Source: Spirochaetales bacterium
GTDB taxonomy: Bacteria > Spirochaetota > GWE2-31-10 > MWDO01
Assembly (NCBI GenBank): GCA_017540815.1
Contig: JAFYAI010000014.1
Coordinates: forward strand, 1-53,144
Reading direction: 5' to 3'
DNA length: 53,144 nt
Positions 35,344 through 43,027 of this stretch are shown one piece after another. The stretch's first letter is position 1; every line of letters begins with the position of its first letter. The translations under genes and the position numbers were made by a program. Below the pieces are notes generated by a model. It saw only the letters and a list, made by a program, of their open reading frames with translations. It did not search any database and was not told the origin of the DNA.

Positions 35344-36279
35344 TTATTCTATCAAACGCAGTTTGACGAACTCATATTGATTAAGCTTAGATTGTTTAAC
35401 ATACAACACCATATTATTATAAACATCATCACCACCCAGTGAAAATAATGTTATAAAAGAATAATTAACACTAAGATCCAAATAACTTGTGTATATCTGA
35501 TATGTAATCTGCGGATTATCAAGTGGTGTTATTATTATCGACGAACATATCAACCAATCGCCTTCTTCAGTATAACCGCATCTTTCCGAAGACCATATCC
35601 ATTGATATGCACCATTCTGCTTGAATATGTTTCTCACAGGACTAAAATCACACAGAGTAAACCTATGTTCTATCTCGTCAAACACATACTCACATAACAT
35701 CAGCCTTGAACTCGGATAAATCGTATATAAATAATACAATTTCAGTTTATGTTCTGTAGTAATATATGTTGCCTCATATACATTATCAAGATCAGATATA
35801 TCATTAGATACATCCATAATCGCAAGACCACCATCACTGAGATTCAGCGAGACAAACACATTACAGTCAGTTGTACCGTCAAGAGACATAAGCATTAGCA
35901 GTTTGTCACTATTCGGAATAATACACTTGCATGACTTACATCTATAATTAGGCATCACATTGGCTATATCGAATGTCAAGTCATTCAAGAATACCATCTC
36001 AGAATGACTAACATCATATATACATGCGTGGCATAACGCATTAGAGCTGTCTACAACATACAGCCTATCATTGTCAATAACAGCATTATCTCCTGCGACA
36101 GCCTCATATCTTGCTACAATCTCCGCCCCGGCTTTCTTAGGATTATACTCCTGCACATTAACTTGTCTCGGATGAATAGATGGTGGCTCACATACTTTTT
36201 TTATTTCACGGACATCATCTACAACATCACACCCACACAAAATCACCGCAATTATACCAAGCAAAATTATCTTCTTCAT
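35344..36279 (-). CDS. Array lipoprotein 5
   Basis: 311 residues. Signal peptide MKKIILLGIIAVILCGC with lipobox LCGC (Cys at 17). The shared motif is YNPKKAGAEIVARYEAVAG, then DRLYVVDSS. VSLNLSDGGLAIMDVSNDI pairs it with the gene at 37995 (subgroup B). The first 57 bases differ at only two positions from those of the gene at 38949-39839, whereas the mature proteins differ widely. No clear ribosome site precedes the ATG. Confidence 0.87.
   Translation of the reverse strand: MKKIILLGIIAVILCGCDVVDDVREIKKVCEPPSIHPRQVNVQEYNPKKAGAEIVARYEAVAGDNAVIDNDRLYVVDSSNALCHACIYDVSHSEMVFLNDLTFDIANVMPNYRCKSCKCIIPNSDKLLMLMSLDGTTDCNVFVSLNLSDGGLAIMDVSNDISDLDNVYEATYITTEHKLKLYYLYTIYPSSRLMLCEYVFDEIEHRFTLCDFSPVRNIFKQNGAYQWIWSSERCGYTEEGDWLICSSIIITPLDNPQITYQIYTSYLDLSVNYSFITLFSLGGDDVYNNMVLYVKQSKLNQYEFVKLRLIE
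36223..36279 (-). repeat. Signal-peptide DNA segment shared with 39783-39839
   Basis: The first 19 codons of the gene ending at 36279 match those of the gene ending at 39839 in 55 of 57 bases. Similarity drops at once after the lipid-anchor Cys region. Confidence 0.85.
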
Positions 36280-36312
36280 AATATTGTTTTGTCAAGAAAT
36301 TTTGTCGGACTT

Positions 36313-36798
36313 CTATACAGAATGTTGGATAAAGTTCTTAATCTTATCCAAAGATTCCTGCGGTTTCTTTAACGGATTGACGAAAGCCAAACTGTCGGTC
36401 ACAATTCCGCCCTTCGCCGTCACCACTTTTGTAATTATATCGATGCACTTAGCCGGTGAGCCGCCGGCGCTCGATACGATAAGAGAGACATTCTTGCCGG
36501 TGAGATTAGCCTTATCCAAGAATGAACTAATCGGAGCGGCAGGCTTGCTCGCCCATACCGGCGTGCCGATTATTATCCGCTCGTAAGCAGACAGATCCGG
36601 CAAAGTTGTCTTCAGCTCCGGCTTGAATCCAAACGACGCATCCCGACCGCCGTGAAGAAATTTCATCAAACCTTTCTTAGGATATTCCTTAACAGTCTCC
36701 AGCCGACATAACTCTGCACCGCCTTCCTTCGCAGCAGCCCTCGCCAGAAAATCTATATTCCCTTCCAGAGAATAATAAATAATGATTGTATTTGACAT
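36313..36798 (-). CDS. Flavodoxin-family protein
   Basis: 161 residues with AAGGAG 7 bases before the ATG. The FMN-binding loop near the start is YYSLEGNIDFLA (T/S-x-x-G-N form), then IIIGTPVWASKPAAPI for the second loop and LIVSSAGGSPAKC for the third. It is a cytoplasmic electron carrier or FMN-dependent oxidoreductase. It lies inside the lipoprotein array, unlike its neighbours in function, and has its own -10 box upstream. It may be an unrelated insertion or a housekeeping gene around which the array expanded. Confidence 0.9.
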   Translation of the reverse strand: MSNTIIIYYSLEGNIDFLARAAAKEGGAELCRLETVKEYPKKGLMKFLHGGRDASFGFKPELKTTLPDLSAYERIIIGTPVWASKPAAPISSFLDKANLTGKNVSLIVSSAGGSPAKCIDIITKVVTAKGGIVTDSLAFVNPLKKPQESLDKIKNFIQHSV

Positions 36799-36818
36799 TG
36801 TGTTACTCCTTGAGTGAT

Positions 36819-36824
36819 ATTATA
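36819..36824 (-). promoter_or_regulatory. -10 box of flavodoxin gene
   Basis: A perfect TATAAT on the minus strand 20 bases before the ATG. The -35 region is weak (TTTACC at 18-base spacing). Confidence 0.5.
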
Positions 36825-36898
36825 GCATAAAATGTGAGGAATGGTAAAAAAAATTTTATTTATCAATTCAGATTAATTTTAAAATCAAATTTCAATTA

Positions 36899-37954
36899 TC
36901 ATTTAAGTTCAAGCTGGAGGAGATAGTATTTGTTTACCCACCAGTCATCTTTTATTAACTTTTCATATCTCGTAATCTCCACCCACACATAGCCGTCGTA
37001 TTCGATAACAGCTTCTGGAATTTGATCAAACTGCAAATAAAGCAAATCAATATTTTTTACTATATTATTCGGATTATCGACAGATCGCTGCTCCAAAGTA
37101 TTCAGATAGACCTCTCCTAAAGTTTTTGAACAATTCACAAGCCAAAAATTATTATCGGTTATATACCCTTTACAAAAAACATGATAATCTCCAAGATCTC
37201 TTGGAACTAAAATAATATCGGTAGTCGTATCAGGAATAAACTTACCATTTGAAGCATCGTAATCGTAACTGTAAAGCGTTGTTGTAACAAAATCCAACCT
37301 GCCAAACCATAAATACATTTTCTTCCGACTAACATTATAATAAAAATCAAAGTTAAACTTTATATCAGCTCCAAATAAATCGTCTGATGACAGTATTTTC
37401 AGATCAGAGCCGTCAGGCTTGACAACGAATACATTTTGCAGATTCCTGCCGCCGCGGGATTCTATATATTGAGAATCTTCAATTACAGGACCATTATATT
37501 TAAGATAATATGTTGCAAAAATATACAAATAATCATCAACTAATGTAACAGATCGAACATCATAAATATAAGAATAATCTGTAGAATTAAATAAATGATC
37601 ATCAAGTCTAAATTTATTTGTATATTTATTCTTATCTTCATTTGGCACAGGTACTTCGTATTCATAGAAATTATTTCCTGAAACAAAATATGCCTTGTCG
37701 CTGTTTTTCGCAAGAAATAAATACGGCTCATCATCATAATAAGAATAGCGTCTGCCGGACAAATCGATTTTCCTTACAACATGAGCTCCGGCTTTGTCCT
37801 CATCGTAATCAGGCATATACTCCGGCGGCTCCCACACAGAATCGCTTTCATAATACTGCTGATTAAACAAATCTTCAATCAGATAACATCCTGATAACAA
37901 GCACCCACACAAAACCGTCGCCGCAATTATAATAAATATAATTTTTTTCTTCAT
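36899..37954 (-). CDS. Array lipoprotein 4
   Basis: 351 residues from the ATG at 37954 (signal peptide MKKKIIFIIIAATVLCGC). An ATG five codons earlier lies before the GAGG ribosome site and is less likely. Lipobox LCGC at residues 15-18; a second LSGC follows, either of which could be the lipid anchor. The shared motif is YDEDKAGAHVVRKIDLSG, then FLAKNSDKAYFVSG. VVKPDGSDLKILSSDDLFG keeps the DGSD element. It is the longest member, with extra charged loops. Function unknown. Confidence 0.85.
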   Translation of the reverse strand: MKKKIIFIIIAATVLCGCLLSGCYLIEDLFNQQYYESDSVWEPPEYMPDYDEDKAGAHVVRKIDLSGRRYSYYDDEPYLFLAKNSDKAYFVSGNNFYEYEVPVPNEDKNKYTNKFRLDDHLFNSTDYSYIYDVRSVTLVDDYLYIFATYYLKYNGPVIEDSQYIESRGGRNLQNVFVVKPDGSDLKILSSDDLFGADIKFNFDFYYNVSRKKMYLWFGRLDFVTTTLYSYDYDASNGKFIPDTTTDIILVPRDLGDYHVFCKGYITDNNFWLVNCSKTLGEVYLNTLEQRSVDNPNNIVKNIDLLYLQFDQIPEAVIEYDGYVWVEITRYEKLIKDDWWVNKYYLLQLELK

Positions 37955-37994
37955 TATATAAGACCTCATAATACACTACCACGACTTATCGTAA

Positions 37995-38933
37995 TCATAA
38001 TAATTTTAATTTTATCAATTCACAATAATTTTTATTCTCTTCTTTTGTGAACAGCCAAATATAATCATCTATCGAAAATGAAGATACGAAATCGAAAGAA
38101 TAAAAAGGGAAATCCAAATAACTTAGACATATTCTTTTATCTTGTAATGCTTTGTCATAATAATCAATATTCAAGTAATGATAAATAAGCCAATCACCAT
38201 CAATTACCATATCCGAAGAATTATAACTCCAATACCATGAGAAAACATCACTTCTTTGTAAAACTCTGTCATCAGGACAAAAATTTATAAGACTAAAAGT
38301 TTCACTGTCATCATTATATGAATACTGACTAAGAATCAAACCATCGTTATAATAAGTGTAATTATCACTATAAATATAAAGTCGATTCTCGGATAACAGA
38401 TAATCAGCATTTATAACAGAATCCGGCCGAATAAAATCAGCCGATATATCTATTGCTGCCAAATGACTGCCATCATATCCCATTGATAACACAACATTCA
38501 TATCATTTGTTCCGTCTCCAACAGACATCAGCATTATAAACTTATCTTCCATCGGAATAAGACATTTACCATAACGATATTGATAATTTTGAAAAACTTC
38601 ACTAATATCAAATGTGACATCATAAACACAATCATGCGTTGTATCAATCATATTATCCATATCATAAACAGCAACATATCCGATTTTACTGCTGCCGCCA
38701 AGAACATATACCTTATTTTCTTTTAAAATAGCTTTATCACCTTTAACAATTTTGTGACGACTGACAATCTCTGCACCTGCTTTCTGAGGATTATATTCTT
38801 GAATATAATTTTCTCCCGGCGACACATGAGGTTCAATACCTAATAAAAGAGCAACCAAATCACAAGATGTATGACAGAATAAAATTACAGCTATAATAAA
38901 AAATCGCATCATTTTCTGTAACAAATTATTCAT
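37995..38933 (-). CDS. Array lipoprotein 3
   Basis: 312 residues; GGGAG 9 bases before the ATG. Signal peptide with lipobox HTSC near residue 24. The shared motif is YNPQKAGAEIVSRHKIVKG, then NKVYVLGGSS and VAVYDMDN. VLSMGYDGSHLAAIDISADF matches the gene at 35344, forming subgroup B. Tyr- and Asp-rich body with strand repeats. It lies 15 bases after its upstream neighbour, probably the same transcript. Confidence 0.87.
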   Translation of the reverse strand: MNNLLQKMMRFFIIAVILFCHTSCDLVALLLGIEPHVSPGENYIQEYNPQKAGAEIVSRHKIVKGDKAILKENKVYVLGGSSKIGYVAVYDMDNMIDTTHDCVYDVTFDISEVFQNYQYRYGKCLIPMEDKFIMLMSVGDGTNDMNVVLSMGYDGSHLAAIDISADFIRPDSVINADYLLSENRLYIYSDNYTYYNDGLILSQYSYNDDSETFSLINFCPDDRVLQRSDVFSWYWSYNSSDMVIDGDWLIYHYLNIDYYDKALQDKRICLSYLDFPFYSFDFVSSFSIDDYIWLFTKEENKNYCELIKLKLL

Positions 38934-38948
38934 ACTTAATTACTCCCT

Positions 38949-39839
38949 TTATTTTCTACTCCGAAACGATATTTTTATGAATTCAAAACTATTCTCATGT
39001 GTATATATGTAAAATGATTTACCGTCAGAGAAAAATCCGACAGCCGGATTATCGATACACAGCTCATATAAATTTGCATAATGATATGAAAAAGATTCAA
39101 AATAATATTTGCTGCTGACAGATAAGTCATTCCAAATGTAACCGCTGACAGTAGGATTATAAGACATTTTGAAATAATAATTTTTCGTCATATAACATTT
39201 ATGCGATACTACAGCAGTCATAAGTGAAAACGAATCATTTGTTTCATCATATACACTCTTCACTATCATTGCTCCATTATCGTTTGAATGAAGTGTTGAT
39301 AAAATATTAGAGGAAGAATCATAATAAATACTGTAAATCGGCGTTGTAGAAACTAAATCTGTCGTGACATCAGATAGCATAAACTCACTGCCATCATGAC
39401 GAATTGACAACAAAGTTTTTAAAGATTTTTCTTCATTTTCCAGTTTTGCAAGGATAAGAATCTTTGTTCCAATGTCCGCAATACCATATCCGGTAAATTT
39501 CGTCCAATCACTTGATAAATCAGAAATATTAAAATTCACTTGATGATTAGGAGAAAAAATAACATTATCATATGTTCCGTCATTTGTCATATCCAATATA
39601 ATAATGCGATCAATACCTACAACATACACACGATTATCCTGCCAATTCACAAAATGCCCTTCTGGAGCATCATACTTTAATAAAATATCAGCATGAGCTG
39701 ACTTAGGATTATACTCATGAATTGTTGTTGTTGTTGAGTTAAAATAAGTCTTACTCTGATTATGTTCTGTTCCAATATAAAACACATCACACCCACACAA
39801 AATCACCGCAATTATAACAAGCAAAAATATCTTCTTCAT
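38949..39839 (-). CDS. Array lipoprotein 2
   Basis: 296 residues; AGGAG 9 bases before the ATG. Signal peptide MKKIFLLVIIAVILCGC with lipobox LCGC. A short Thr run (STTTTIHEYNP) leads to the shared motif KSAHADILLKYDAPEGHFVNWQDNRVYVVG. DGSEFMLSDVTTDLV puts it in subgroup A with genes at 34418 and 39900. Its signal-peptide DNA is almost identical to that of the gene at 35344, which belongs to subgroup B. Confidence 0.87.
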   Translation of the reverse strand: MKKIFLLVIIAVILCGCDVFYIGTEHNQSKTYFNSTTTTIHEYNPKSAHADILLKYDAPEGHFVNWQDNRVYVVGIDRIIILDMTNDGTYDNVIFSPNHQVNFNISDLSSDWTKFTGYGIADIGTKILILAKLENEEKSLKTLLSIRHDGSEFMLSDVTTDLVSTTPIYSIYYDSSSNILSTLHSNDNGAMIVKSVYDETNDSFSLMTAVVSHKCYMTKNYYFKMSYNPTVSGYIWNDLSVSSKYYFESFSYHYANLYELCIDNPAVGFFSDGKSFYIYTHENSFEFIKISFRSRK

Positions 39840-39857
39840 TTTTATTGTCTCCTGTCA

Positions 39858-39900
39858 AAACATCTCACCGACTCGCCTACGGCGAGTCGGTGAGATGTTT
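39858..39900 (-). terminator. 20-bp perfect hairpin after the first array gene
   Basis: 39858-39877 pairs perfectly with 39881-39900 over a 3-base loop. It overlaps the stop codon of the gene above and is followed on the minus strand by TTTT. It could end or attenuate transcription into the rest of the array. Confidence 0.7.
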
Positions 39901-40784
39901 TAATCATAATTATAATACTCTCTCTTCTTCGGCTTGATCTTGATAAACTGATACTGATCATCCTCTTTTGTGAACAGGTAAAAATCCGAACCGGTATAGA
40001 AAACGCTGATAATCGGCTTAGTCAGTCCGAGATATTCCGTCTGGATAAAGTATAACTCATTATATGTATTTGGTGTTTTATAAATATTCAGATACGAATG
40101 ATATAAATCGGCATTTTCATAATTGCGATAATAGCTGTAACCGTAATAGTAACCATTTATAATAGAATAATCATGTGCGGTCGAATAATCATGCAAACTT
40201 AGACTGTCAGCAGTCATGTCATAAAGATACTCAGTATAGAGCGAAGAGTAGCCGTCATCCTGTATCACAGCAAATGTCTGCTTATCCGAATAATAATATA
40301 TACTTGTGATTTTGCCATTATTGACAATATCAGATGTCAAATCCGAAAATCCGAAATCTGTTCCGTCATTCTTAACCGACAGCAAAGTCTGAATGCTGTC
40401 ATCCGTCCTGTCAAGTCTGGCAAGGATGAGATATTTACTGCCGAGGTCGACCACGCCATAGCACCGCATAAAGTTCCAATCGCCGCTTAGATCCGATTTA
40501 TTTAGTTCAATCTTATTCTGCATTGTAAATGTATCATCAGTTAAGTCGAATATTTTCAGATAAGACTGACTAACCACATAAACTTTGCCGTCCTGATAAT
40601 TGGCAAAATGACCTGCTTCGTCAATCGGATATTTTCCGACAATCTCCGCACCGGCACTGTCATAACTGACATATACCGTCGTCGAAGTCGTATAAGGATT
40701 GATGAAATGATTTTTACACTCTGTATCACACGCCCACATTGTCAAGATGATGAATAAAGAAAGAATAAGATAAAGATTTCTCAT
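39900..40784 (-). CDS. Array lipoprotein 1 (first of the array)
   Basis: 294 residues with a strong AGGAGG before the ATG. Lipobox MWAC near residue 19. A Thr/Ser linker (YTTSTTVYVSYD) leads to the shared motif SAGAEIVGKYPIDEAGHFANYQDGKVYVVS, then LKIFDLTDD. NDGTDFGFSDLTSDIV places it in subgroup A. It is driven by a strong promoter and has a stem-loop in its leader. A perfect hairpin at its stop codon may reduce expression of the later members. Confidence 0.88.
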   Translation of the reverse strand: MRNLYLILSLFIILTMWACDTECKNHFINPYTTSTTVYVSYDSAGAEIVGKYPIDEAGHFANYQDGKVYVVSQSYLKIFDLTDDTFTMQNKIELNKSDLSGDWNFMRCYGVVDLGSKYLILARLDRTDDSIQTLLSVKNDGTDFGFSDLTSDIVNNGKITSIYYYSDKQTFAVIQDDGYSSLYTEYLYDMTADSLSLHDYSTAHDYSIINGYYYGYSYYRNYENADLYHSYLNIYKTPNTYNELYFIQTEYLGLTKPIISVFYTGSDFYLFTKEDDQYQFIKIKPKKREYYNYD

Positions 40785-40806
40785 AATGTTTTCCTCCTAA
40801 AGTCCA

Positions 40807-40848
40807 ATAAAACAGACTACAGCACTTTGCTCTGCAATCTGTTTTATT
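40807..40848 (-). other. Stem-loop in the 5' leader of the lipoprotein array
   Basis: AATAAAACAGA (40807-40817) pairs with TCTGTTTTATT (40838-40848). It starts at the predicted transcription start of the array and ends before the ribosome site. It could stabilise the mRNA. Confidence 0.6.
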
Positions 40849-40874
40849 CTACTTATTAATTTCACATTTGTCAA
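40846..40874 (-). promoter_or_regulatory. Promoter of the lipoprotein array
   Basis: TTGACA, a 17-base spacer and TAGAAT on the minus strand. Its -35 lies 7 bases from the -35 of the divergent pgeF promoter. Confidence 0.8.
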
Positions 40875-40881
40875 GTATTTC

Positions 40882-40910
40882 TTGAAATTCCATTTTTTTT
40901 ATAATATAAT
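40882..40910 (+). promoter_or_regulatory. pgeF promoter, leaderless geometry
   Basis: TTGAAA, a 17-base spacer and a perfect TATAAT, followed by 6 bases and the ATG at 40917. There is no Shine-Dalgarno site. Confidence 0.8.
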
Positions 40911-40916
40911 ATCGCT

Positions 40917-41687
40917 ATGAAACTACAAAACAATATTTTAATACCCGATTGGGCAGGAAAATTTTCAATTAAATGCGGATTCACTACTCCGACTTACGGC
41001 AATCAGGCTCTGACAAGGAAGTGCCGCTCAGGAACGCTCGCCGATAATCGTGCACAATTGTGCAAGGCGATAGGAACAGATCCTAACCGCATTTATGCTC
41101 CGCATCAGATTCACGGCAAGACTGTCTTGACAGCCGATGAGACTAATCTCGGACACGGAGCATTCGGTCTGGACAATGCGGATGACGGCGATGCATGCAT
41201 CACAAAGCAGAACGGCATCACGCTTATCACGACTTGGGCGGACTGCATCCCGATAATACTCTATGATGATAACACACACACAGCGGCGGCAGTCCACTCC
41301 GGATGGCGAGGCACAGCACTCAATATAACCGCCGAGACAGTGCAGGCACTTTTGGCTGATGATCCGCAGTCCGCTCCTTCGGATATATGGGCTTCTGTCG
41401 GTCCGGGCATCCGCGGATGCTGCTACGAAGTCGGTGATGAAGTGGCAGACTCATTCCTGGATATGGGCAGTGCTGTCGCCCGACATGTAACAAAAAGAGA
41501 CGGCAGATACAAGTTAGACTTGCAGTCTGTCGTCTATGAGCAGCTTATTCAATGCGGCATACTGCCGAATCATATCGACCGCAGCACATTATGCACCTGC
41601 TGCAATGCAGATCCTACATTCTTCTCGTGCCGCAAAGACGGCAGAGACATTTTTGAAGGGCAGGCAGCATTTATATGTATGATATAA
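40917..41687 (+). CDS. pgeF: Peptidoglycan editing factor / YfiH-family purine nucleoside phosphorylase
   Basis: 256 residues. The YfiH/LACC1 family, once called multicopper polyphenol oxidase, has purine nucleoside phosphorylase and deaminase activity; in E. coli it removes wrongly used Ser from peptidoglycan precursors. Motifs: APHQIHGKTV, GDACIT, TTWADCIPIILYD, AAVHSGWRGTALNI with the metal-binding His, GPGIRGCCYEV and the Cys-rich STLCTCCNADPTFFSCRKDGR. Complete. The start codon coincides with the predicted transcription start. The full palindrome GCACAATTGTGC lies at 41052-41063. Confidence 0.95.
   Translation: MKLQNNILIPDWAGKFSIKCGFTTPTYGNQALTRKCRSGTLADNRAQLCKAIGTDPNRIYAPHQIHGKTVLTADETNLGHGAFGLDNADDGDACITKQNGITLITTWADCIPIILYDDNTHTAAAVHSGWRGTALNITAETVQALLADDPQSAPSDIWASVGPGIRGCCYEVGDEVADSFLDMGSAVARHVTKRDGRYKLDLQSVVYEQLIQCGILPNHIDRSTLCTCCNADPTFFSCRKDGRDIFEGQAAFICMI
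41052..41063. repeat. Iterated palindrome GCACAATTGTGC, copy 6
   Basis: Full 12-base form within pgeF, encoding part of AQLCKAI. Confidence 0.88.
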
Positions 41688-41694
41688 TTCATCA

Positions 41695-41721
41695 AGATCT
41701 CTCCGCTACGGTTGAGATGAC
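41695..41721. repeat. GTCA-type palindromic repeat, short copy
   Basis: AGATCTCTCCGCTACGGTTGAGATGAC lies in the gap after pgeF. It shares AGATCTCTCCGC...GAGATGAC with copies inside the VWA and phosphatase genes. Confidence 0.65.
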
Positions 41722-41733
41722 AAAATATCAAAA

Positions 41734-42312
41734 TTACTTCTTCTTGTCGTCTTTGTGCAGCAGCGGACGGACTTCTTTAGCCTTGACGACTTTATGTTCG
41801 GCTATCGCAAGGCTGCCGTCATCGAGTTTCTTGAATGTGATCATCTCATAATGCGAGAAGTCAGCATTATCCCACGCATTGACGAAGATAATATACGGAT
41901 CGTCAGGACTCGTATTGACCTGCTGCACCTCGTATTCGATGCGGTCTTTCTTAATCCGTCGAAATCTGTCAGTCCAATTTGCCCGAATCTCATCAGCACC
42001 GTCAACGCGTTTCGTGCCATTATAACATACGAAATCGGCTCGCGTCATATCGCTGAAATAATAGCTGCCGTCCTCTGCGTAGCATGTCATTATCGCATCG
42101 ACATTACGCGTCTTGATATTATCGACCAAAGTATGATAGATCGCCAGCATATCCTTCCTGCTGAAGTCCGGCTCAGGCGGCAAAGTCGTTGTCGTTGTTG
42201 TGGTAGTTGTCGTCGTTGTCGGTTCAGGCTCGACTATCTCATGCCGCACACAGCCTGACAAACAAAATGTTATTAATAAGGAAGAAACTGTTATCTTAAT
42301 TAATGTTTTCAT
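41734..42312 (-). CDS. Lipoprotein with poly-Thr linker and NTF2/SnoaL-like domain
   Basis: 192 residues; AGAGGA before the ATG. Signal peptide with lipobox LSGC (Cys near 21). A run of twelve Thr (encoded by GTT/GTC-type triplets on the plus strand) and a Pro-rich end form the tether. The globular part (about 50-180) has the SnoaL/NTF2 cone pattern: LVDNIKTRNVDAIMTCYAED, then a motif IRANWTDRF, then strands YEVQQVNTS, IIFVNAWDN and YEMITFKKLDDGSLAIAEH. The ligand or reaction is unknown. The Thr tether links it to the array lipoproteins in style. Confidence 0.82.
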   Translation of the reverse strand: MKTLIKITVSSLLITFCLSGCVRHEIVEPEPTTTTTTTTTTTTLPPEPDFSRKDMLAIYHTLVDNIKTRNVDAIMTCYAEDGSYYFSDMTRADFVCYNGTKRVDGADEIRANWTDRFRRIKKDRIEYEVQQVNTSPDDPYIIFVNAWDNADFSHYEMITFKKLDDGSLAIAEHKVVKAKEVRPLLHKDDKKK

Positions 42313-42333
42313 GATAATCCTCTTAGACTTGTA

Positions 42334-42396
42334 ATGTCACCCTGAACTTGCTTCAGGGGCTCATAATGCAGAGATTCCGAAGCGAGTTCGGAATGT
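42334..42396. repeat. GTCA-type palindromic repeat
   Basis: ATGTCACCCTGAACTTGC with the hairpin CCCTGAACTTGCTTCAGGG, then a second hairpin ATTCCGAAGCGAGTTCGGAAT. It lies in the gap between two genes. Confidence 0.75.
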
Positions 42397-42408
42397 ATCC
42401 ATCCTGTT

Positions 42409-42891
42409 TCAGAATGCGTAACCTATCTTCTGCAAAAACGCTTTCCGTGCGGCTTTGTCATCTTCATTTTCTACGCCTTTCGGTGACTCACCGTCGATAA
42501 CGCCGATAATGCCTGCTCCGATCTCATTGTTCACAGTCAGAACTGTCAGCGGATTAGCCGTCGCAGCATAGATGCAGCATACTTCGTCGCAGAGTTTGAC
42601 TTTCGTCAGTATATTGATCGGGAACGCATTCTCCAGCAGAATCAAGAATGTATGACCGCTCGCAATCTCTTTCATAATTGCGACACCTTCCTCGATAAGG
42701 CTCTCGCTGTTGCCCTCAGTCCGAATGAGACAAGGTCCTGATGCTTCGTTAAATATCACTGCGAATTTCACGCCAGGCACACACGATGCCACAATCCCTG
42801 CCAGATCAGACGCAGTTTTGATGAAATGCGTCTGTCCAAGTATTAAATTTATTTCTCCGCCCAAATCAATTTTATGAGGTATAATGTCCAT
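42409..42891 (-). CDS. Adenosine-specific kinase (PF04008 family)
   Basis: 160 residues from the ATG at 42891, 6 bases after AAGGAG. A GTG at 42915 would start inside a palindromic repeat and place that ribosome site within the gene. The family pattern is strong across the chain: LILGQTHFIKTASDL, FAVIFNEASGPCLIRTEGN, SGHTFLILLENAFPINIL, VCCIYAATANPLTVLT, GAGIIGVIDGESPKGVENEDD and a C-terminal RKAFLQKIGY. Named for adenosine kinase activity seen in an archaeal homologue; the bacterial role is little known. Confidence 0.9.
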   Translation of the reverse strand: MDIIPHKIDLGGEINLILGQTHFIKTASDLAGIVASCVPGVKFAVIFNEASGPCLIRTEGNSESLIEEGVAIMKEIASGHTFLILLENAFPINILTKVKLCDEVCCIYAATANPLTVLTVNNEIGAGIIGVIDGESPKGVENEDDKAARKAFLQKIGYAF

Positions 42892-42910
42892 TTGCAGCTC
42901 CTTGTACTCA

Positions 42911-42935
42911 GTCACCCCGAACCTGTTTCGGGATC
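42911..42935. repeat. GTCA-type palindromic repeat, hairpin only
   Basis: GTCACCCCGAACCTGTTTCGGGATC, with CCCGAA pairing with TTCGGG. It lies upstream of the adenosine-specific kinase gene. Confidence 0.7.
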
Positions 42936-43027
42936 ACATTGGTTATAATCATCTTTCGTATCCTCTTATATGATATTTTTCGGCAGGAAATAAAAGTTTG
43001 TTAGACGGAAATATGAAAATCGGCTCA

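Noticed and set aside
33414..40784. Phase-variable lipoprotein switch by invertible promoter
   Set aside because: No matching inverted repeats flank a promoter, and no recombinase gene is in the window.
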